A stretch of DNA of 11,098 bases from the NCBI GenBank assembly GCA_002309915.1, contig DBYT01000018.1:1-11098 (forward strand). The letters are read 5' to 3'. The stretch is from Bacteroidales bacterium UBA1179 (lineage in GTDB: Bacteria; Bacteroidota; Bacteroidia; Bacteroidales; Bacteroidaceae). Of this stretch, positions 7,167-11,098 are shown in pieces. Each line of letters begins with the position of its first letter. The first letter of the stretch is position 1. A program made the position numbers and the translations under genes. Under the pieces are notes generated by a model. The model saw only the letters and a list, made by a program, of their open reading frames with translations, did not search any database and had not been told where the DNA came from.

Positions 7167-8027
7167 ATGAGAAAAACAACTCTTCTGATATTTGCAACTT
7201 TGATTACACTCTGTGCCTCGGCACAGGATAATATGGAAGCTTTCCGCCACTTCTCGATAGGAGCTGAGGTAGGTCTTCACGGCTTCGGCGTGGAAGTGGC
7301 AGTGCCTGTCCAGAAACATTTTGTAGTTAAGGCCGGTTATAACTGGGCACCTGCAGGTGACCTGATCAGAACGGATCTTGTCATTGATACCAAGGAACTC
7401 CGCGAGCTTCAGGAACAGTACTCGACTTTACATGAGTTTGAACACAAGTTCGGCGATGAGGCCTTAATCGATGCCGGTGTTGGCCTGAACCTCTCAAATA
7501 TGAAGGTTATGCTTAACTGGTATCCGTTCGCATTCGGACGTTTCTATCTGGCAGGAGGTGTCTATTACACCCCGTCTTCCAAGACTGATACCCCGTTCCT
7601 GAGCGTGAGCGGCACGACTACTGAGAATGATTGGGCTGCCCTGAAGGAACTCAATCAACTGGAGCGTCAGTACAACCCCACAGCCCCCGAAAGGGAACTG
7701 GCCCTTACCATAGGTGATGAGAAATATCCGGTTATTGAAAAGGACGGCTGCGGATATATGCAGGCCGATTTCAGGATGGATCCTCTGAAATATTACCTTG
7801 GTCTTGGCCTTGGCCGATGCATTCCCAACCGTACCGTCGGTCTGCAGCTGGAGGCCGGTGCCATGATTTACCATAATTCAGTGCTCTATTGCCAGGATAA
7901 GGAGGTGGGCTCCATTACCGATGCCGCCGAAGGACTTGACAATGATGCCAAGGAGATACTTGAGTATGTTGACAAGTATCCCATTTATCCGCAGGTAACC
8001 CTGCGTCTGAGTTTCCGCGCACTCTGA
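7167..8027 (+). CDS. Exported protein of unknown function, probable outer-membrane beta-barrel
   Basis: A 286-residue protein I do not recognise as a named family. The N-terminus MRKTTLLIFATLITLCASAQ is a clear signal peptide (two basic residues, hydrophobic core, ASA-Q cleavage). The Cys there lacks a lipobox, so it is probably not a lipoprotein. The mature part shows alternating hydrophobic/polar stretches with Gly and aromatic residues (FSIGAEVGLHGFGVEVAV, HFVVKAGYNWAP, RFYLAGGVYYTP, YYLGLGLGR, GLQLEAGAMIYH), and it ends in an aromatic-containing strand (VTLRLSFRAL). This fits a small outer-membrane barrel. Two charged segments (about residues 75-100 and 155-185) would be loops or a plug. 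It begins the right-hand block under its own promoter, 43 bp before the GH97 gene. The barrel assignment is an inference from composition; no enzymatic motif is visible. Confidence 0.75.
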   Translation: MRKTTLLIFATLITLCASAQDNMEAFRHFSIGAEVGLHGFGVEVAVPVQKHFVVKAGYNWAPAGDLIRTDLVIDTKELRELQEQYSTLHEFEHKFGDEALIDAGVGLNLSNMKVMLNWYPFAFGRFYLAGGVYYTPSSKTDTPFLSVSGTTTENDWAALKELNQLERQYNPTAPERELALTIGDEKYPVIEKDGCGYMQADFRMDPLKYYLGLGLGRCIPNRTVGLQLEAGAMIYHNSVLYCQDKEVGSITDAAEGLDNDAKEILEYVDKYPIYPQVTLRLSFRAL

Positions 8028-8070
8028 TCTGACTGAACTTACTTAACCCGAAAACTTACAATATTTTACA

Positions 8071-10086
8071 ATGAAGAAATTTTTTGCTTTCGCACTCGGT
8101 TCAATGCTGGCTTTTACGGCTGCTATAGCTCAGGAAAACCAGAGCATTATGGACCTCCGCAGTCCTGACGGTCGCCTTGTAGTCTCTTTCAATCTTACCG
8201 GAACGGAGAATCCCACCTATTCAGTCAAATATGACGGCAAACAGATGCTTGAGGACTCACCCATAGGCATCATGCTTGACTTGGGTTCCAAACCCACCCT
8301 TGAGGGACTTCCCCAGGGTCGTGAGGCCGGTAACGGTGATTTCACCAAGAACCTGACACTGGTGGGTACACTTACCGATATGGGTACCGTTGACTATACC
8401 ATGGACCGCATCAAGACTGCCCATGTAAGTCATGAATACAGTTTAGGAGTATACCAATTGCAGAATGCCGCACGCGAGACCATAGAGTTTGAGTTCCGCG
8501 TAAGCAACAATGACATAGCCATCCGCTATAACATCCCCAAACCCCGCCAGCGCGCAAGCACCCGCGTACTCTTTGAGAATACCGGATTCCGTTTCCCTGA
8601 TGGCACCACCACATTCCTTACTCCGCAGAGTGACGCCATGATTGGCTGGCAGCGCAGCAAGCCCAGCTATGAGGAGGGTTACTCGAATGACGGAGAGATG
8701 AACGTACGCTCACAGTACGGTCACGGCTACACATTCCCCGGCCTGTTCCATGTAGGAGAGAACGGTTGGGTACTGCTGTGCGAGACCGGTGTAAGCAGCA
8801 GTTACTGCGCATCACGTCTGGGTGACTGCAAGGACAACACCTACAAGATAGAGTTCCCCATGCCCGATGAGAACAACGGTATCGGAACAGTATGCCCCGC
8901 ATTCCGTCTGCCGGGTTCAACACCCTGGCGTACCATCACCGTGGGTGCCGACCTGAAGCCTATCGTTGAGACCACAGTGATGTGGGATTACGTGGAGCCT
9001 CTTTACGCTCCCTCACGCGAATATGTATACGGCCGCAGCACATGGAGCTGGATAGTATGGCAGGATGCATCATGCAACTGGGATGATCAGATAAAGTTCA
9101 TCGACCTGGCATCAGAGATGGGTTGGGAGTATATCCTGATTGATGCAGGCTGGGACCAGAATATAGGCTACGAGCGCATGGAGCAGCTCATCAAGTATGC
9201 CAATTCCAAGAACGTGGACGTATTCCTGTGGTACAGCTCAAGCGGCTACTGGAACGATATAGTACAGAGCCCCATCTGCAAGATGGACAACTCAATCATC
9301 CGCAAGCAGGAGATGGCTTGGCTGGAGAAGGTGGGCTGCAAGGGAATCAAGGTTGATTTCTGGGGCGGTGACAAGCAGGAGACCATCCGTCTTTACGAGG
9401 AGGTTTTGTCCGATGCCAACGACCACGGAATCATGTGCATATTCCACGGCTGCACACTGCCCCGCGGATGGGAGAGAATGTATCCCAACTACGTAGGTTC
9501 AGAGGCCGTCCTGGCATCCGAGAACATGTACTTCGGCCAGGGCTCATGCGATGAGGAGGCCTTCAAGGCTACCCTGCATCCGTTTATCCGTAACACTGTG
9601 GGCTGCATGGAGTTCGGCGGCTGCTTCATGAACCGCATCCTCAACAAGCAGAACAGCGGACGCGGATCAAAGCTCAAGACCACTCCGGTTTTCCAGATTG
9701 CAACCGAGGTTATTTTCCAGAACCCCATCCAGAACATAGCCATCTGCCCCAACAACCTGGAGGATGCTCCCAAGATCTGCATGGACTGGCTGCGTGACGC
9801 TCCCACCACATGGACCGAGACACGTTTCCTGGACGGTTATCCCGGCAAGTACGTGATACTGGCACGCAAGAGTACAGACGGCCGCTGGTTCGTAGCAGGA
9901 CTGAACGCCACAAATCAGGTTATCAAATCCAAGATTGACCTATCATTCCTGGGTGACGGCGAGGTTCAGTTCTACACCGATGACAAGAAGACCTTGGAGC
10001 CTTCACTGAGCACTCTCAAGCTCAAGACCAAGAAACCTTATCAGTTTGAGATGCAGCCCAGCGGCGCCACTATGATAATGAAGTGA
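8071..10086 (+). CDS. GH97 glycoside hydrolase, probably retaining alpha-galactosidase type
   Basis: A 671-residue secreted enzyme. The signal peptide MKKFFAFALGSMLAFTAAIAQ points to the periplasm or cell surface. Residues of about 25-290 form the N-terminal beta-sandwich domain (RSPDGRLVVSF, DIAIRYNIP). Residues of about 310-575 form the (beta/alpha)8 catalytic domain (WEYILIDAGWD, VDVFLWYSSSG, GIKVDFWGGD). The remainder is the C-terminal domain (FLDGYPGKYVILARK, WFVAGLNA). GH97 has two branches: inverting alpha-glucosidases like SusB, which lack the nucleophile, and retaining alpha-galactosidases, which have an Asp. D429 in IKVDFW sits where the retaining nucleophile belongs. The acid/base should be a Glu in the PNYVGSEAVLASE segment; E484 is 55 residues after D429, the same spacing I recall for the B. 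thetaiotaomicron alpha-galactosidase. No obvious promoter lies in the 43-bp gap upstream. Family is firm; substrate is inferred. Confidence 0.93.
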   Translation: MKKFFAFALGSMLAFTAAIAQENQSIMDLRSPDGRLVVSFNLTGTENPTYSVKYDGKQMLEDSPIGIMLDLGSKPTLEGLPQGREAGNGDFTKNLTLVGTLTDMGTVDYTMDRIKTAHVSHEYSLGVYQLQNAARETIEFEFRVSNNDIAIRYNIPKPRQRASTRVLFENTGFRFPDGTTTFLTPQSDAMIGWQRSKPSYEEGYSNDGEMNVRSQYGHGYTFPGLFHVGENGWVLLCETGVSSSYCASRLGDCKDNTYKIEFPMPDENNGIGTVCPAFRLPGSTPWRTITVGADLKPIVETTVMWDYVEPLYAPSREYVYGRSTWSWIVWQDASCNWDDQIKFIDLASEMGWEYILIDAGWDQNIGYERMEQLIKYANSKNVDVFLWYSSSGYWNDIVQSPICKMDNSIIRKQEMAWLEKVGCKGIKVDFWGGDKQETIRLYEEVLSDANDHGIMCIFHGCTLPRGWERMYPNYVGSEAVLASENMYFGQGSCDEEAFKATLHPFIRNTVGCMEFGGCFMNRILNKQNSGRGSKLKTTPVFQIATEVIFQNPIQNIAICPNNLEDAPKICMDWLRDAPTTWTETRFLDGYPGKYVILARKSTDGRWFVAGLNATNQVIKSKIDLSFLGDGEVQFYTDDKKTLEPSLSTLKLKTKKPYQFEMQPSGATMIMK

Positions 10087-10103
10087 CTTTAAAAACGATA
10101 TTT

Positions 10104-10697
10104 ATGAGAAAGTTTTTTGGATTTACTGTTTGTTTGGCAATGTGCCTTATGACAACGTCATGCGGCATATTCGGTATCGGAACAAAGAATGGCAGCGCAT
10201 CGGTTAGCGGACAGGCATCGGGCGCAGCCCTGAAGAGTCTTTATTCCCAGTATCAGACTGATGGTCAGATTGATATCACCAATCTGAACAACATCATCAT
10301 GCTTGCTCAGTTGAGCAATGGCATTCAGGGACTTAAGGATGTGGATGACAAGAGTGAATTCTACAATCAGTTCGCTCAGGGTCTTATCCTTGGTTCAGAC
10401 CGCCTTGTTACAAAGAATACAGCAAGCACTGTTACCAGTACACTTCAGTCACTGGCATCAGGTACTGATCTGTCAACCATAGCCGCAGCCGGTGTCCTTG
10501 CCGCGGCAGGTGCCGAGCAGACCGGTGCACAGACAACCCAGTCAGCCAAGCAGACGGTCCAGGAAACTACCACCCAGGTTAGCTCTGCTGCCAAGGAGAC
10601 AGTATCTGAGGCTGTCGAGATGATAGAGGATGCAACCGATGAGGTTTCAAGCACAATATCATCGCTGACCAGCATTTTCGGCCTTCTGGGCAAGTAA
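10104..10697 (+). CDS. Lipoprotein of unknown function with amphipathic helical tail
   Basis: A 197-residue predicted lipoprotein. From ATG 10104 the N-terminus is a type II signal (MRKFFGFTVCLAMCLMTTSC) with lipidated Cys20 in the lipobox TTSC. A GTG at 10083 overlaps the GH97 stop but would add seven residues before the basic n-region, so ATG 10104 is preferred. After a Gly/Ser-rich linker, residues of about 45-120 form a compact region (ALKSLYSQYQTDG, DITNLNNIIMLAQLSNG, FYNQFAQGLILGSDRLV). From about residue 125 the sequence becomes Ala/Thr/Gln/Glu-rich with heptad/11-mer-like spacing (AKQTVQETTTQVSSAAKE, AVEMIEDATDEVSSTI), as in amphipathic LEA-like helices, ending in a hydrophobic IFGLLGK. 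I do not recognise the family. It lies 17 bp after the GH97 gene and may share its transcript. Membrane anchoring is well supported; function is unknown. Confidence 0.8.
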   Translation: MRKFFGFTVCLAMCLMTTSCGIFGIGTKNGSASVSGQASGAALKSLYSQYQTDGQIDITNLNNIIMLAQLSNGIQGLKDVDDKSEFYNQFAQGLILGSDRLVTKNTASTVTSTLQSLASGTDLSTIAAAGVLAAAGAEQTGAQTTQSAKQTVQETTTQVSSAAKETVSEAVEMIEDATDEVSSTISSLTSIFGLLGK

Positions 10698-10701
10698 TAT
10701 A

Positions 10702-10745
10702 TATTGACTCCGAAAGAGATTCGTATTGACTCCGAAGGAGTTAAG
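10702..10745. repeat. 22-bp tandem repeat, two copies
   Basis: Two adjacent copies (10702-10723 and 10724-10745) share TATTGACTCCGAA.GAG, with differences only after the core and at one internal base. The second contains the small inverted repeat ACTCC-GAA-GGAGT. The 22-bp period is not a multiple of three, so this is not a repeated peptide. It lies between the lipoprotein stop and the terminator, within the 3' untranslated region. Confidence 0.75.
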
Positions 10746-10757
10746 ATAATGTAATAG

Positions 10758-10790
10758 TGGCGCGTCACGCGCCATTATTATTTTATTTTT
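10758..10790 (+). terminator. Intrinsic terminator after the lipoprotein gene
   Basis: TGGCGCG (10758-10764) pairs perfectly with CGCGCCA (10768-10774) around a 3-nt loop, and is followed by the T-rich TTATTATTTTATTTTT (10775-10790). This is a canonical Rho-independent terminator for the block that ends at 10697. Confidence 0.85.
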
Positions 10791-10792
10791 AC

Positions 10793-10800
10793 TACCTTTG
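10793..10800 (+). promoter_or_regulatory. Bacteroidetes-type -7 element for lysS
   Basis: TACCTTTG matches TAnnTTTG and lies 26 bp before the lysS ATG, only two bases after the terminator's T tract. No clear TTG -33 element is present; the upstream region is the T-rich terminator tail, which may serve in its place. Confidence 0.55.
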
Positions 10801-10826
10801 CGGGCTGTATATTGAATAATAATAAC

Positions 10827-11098
10827 ATGGAATTAAGCGATCAGGAACAATTCAGGAGAGAGAGTTTGAAGGAGTTGCGTGCTATGGGTATAGATCCGTA
10901 TCCCGCAGCAATGTATCCCACAAACGCTTTTGCCGCCGAGATAAAGGAGAATTTCAAGGATGAGGATGAGCCCCGCCAGGTATGCGTAGCCGGCCGTATG
11001 ATGAGCCGCCGTATCATGGGTAAGGCATCATTCATTGAGCTGATGGATTCAACAGGCCGTATCCAGGTCTACATCACCCGTGACGACATCTGCCCCGA
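10827..11098 (+). CDS. lysS: Lysyl-tRNA synthetase, class II (3'-truncated by window)
   Basis: The first 90 residues of a class II LysRS, which charges tRNA-Lys with lysine in the cytoplasm. The N-terminal helix (FRRESLKELRAMGIDPYP) and the start of the OB-fold anticodon-binding domain (VCVAGRMMSRRIMGKASFIELMD, then GRIQVYITRDD) follow the bacterial LysS pattern closely. The catalytic domain with class II motifs lies beyond the window. ATG 10827 is the natural start: it has the promoter 26 bp upstream and gives the usual short N-terminus. It is separated from the preceding block by a terminator, so it is probably an independent unit. Confidence 0.93.
   Translation, partial: MELSDQEQFRRESLKELRAMGIDPYPAAMYPTNAFAAEIKENFKDEDEPRQVCVAGRMMSRRIMGKASFIELMDSTGRIQVYITRDDICP

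Noticed and set aside
7494..7874. 126-codon open frame on the minus strand
   Set aside because: It is antisense to the 7167 gene, which has a signal peptide and promoter; the antisense translation has no coherent features.
10083..10103. GTG start for the lipoprotein overlapping the GH97 stop
   Set aside because: It adds seven residues before a well-formed lipoprotein signal; ATG 10104 fits better.
10702..10745. CRISPR-like repeat
   Set aside because: Only two adjacent units with no spacers and no cas genes nearby.
10698..10757. Readthrough coding extension after the lipoprotein stop
   Set aside because: The frame continues for about 18 codons, but the 22-bp period breaks frame between repeats and nothing suggests stop-codon readthrough.
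10445..10768. 107-codon minus-strand frame overlapping the lipoprotein and the 22-bp repeat
   Set aside because: It runs through the terminator and the antisense of a low-complexity tail, which explains the Ala/Val-rich translation.

Overview
The window looks like chromosomal DNA of a Gram-negative Bacteroidales bacterium (Bacteroides/Prevotella type). Three lines of evidence agree. Promoter-like sites match the Bacteroidetes -7 consensus TAnnTTTG and Shine-Dalgarno sequences are weak or absent. The gene content is typical: Bacteroidetes-type LptD, a GH97 glycosidase, secreted proteins with signal peptides ending in ...AQ, and a lipoprotein. The G+C content is moderate. I see no transposase, integrase, phage gene, CRISPR array or toxin-antitoxin pair.

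Left block (1-6828, + strand): the 3' part of a LacZ-type GH2 beta-galactosidase, a small HD-domain phosphohydrolase whose start codon overlaps the lacZ stop, lptD (outer-membrane LPS assembly), asnA (ammonia-dependent asparagine synthetase) and ung (uracil-DNA glycosylase). Gaps are -4, 93, 15 and 1 bp. A promoter in the 93-bp gap probably starts an lptD-asnA-ung transcription unit, while lacZ and the HD gene are translationally coupled.

Middle (6829-7166): no protein gene. It holds a GC-rich structured stretch of unknown role (about 6835-6921), a 20-bp hairpin that probably terminates both converging transcripts, a tRNA-Arg(CCG) on the minus strand whose 3' end lies inside that hairpin, and a promoter for the next gene.

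Right block (7167-10697, + strand): an exported protein, probably an outer-membrane beta-barrel, of unknown function; a periplasmic GH97 glycosidase that keeps the Asp nucleophile of the retaining alpha-galactosidase branch; and a lipoprotein of unknown function with an amphipathic repeat-like tail. Gaps are 43 and 17 bp, so these may form an envelope or glycan-related operon. A 22-bp tandem repeat, a clear intrinsic terminator and a promoter follow, and then the start of lysS (lysyl-tRNA synthetase), cut by the window end.

Most of the window is ordinary housekeeping and envelope sequence. The points most worth a second look are the structured intergenic element beside the tRNA, the tRNA/terminator overlap, the three-cysteine layout of LptD, and the two envelope proteins of unknown function beside the GH97 enzyme. 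I found no convincing new multi-gene system.
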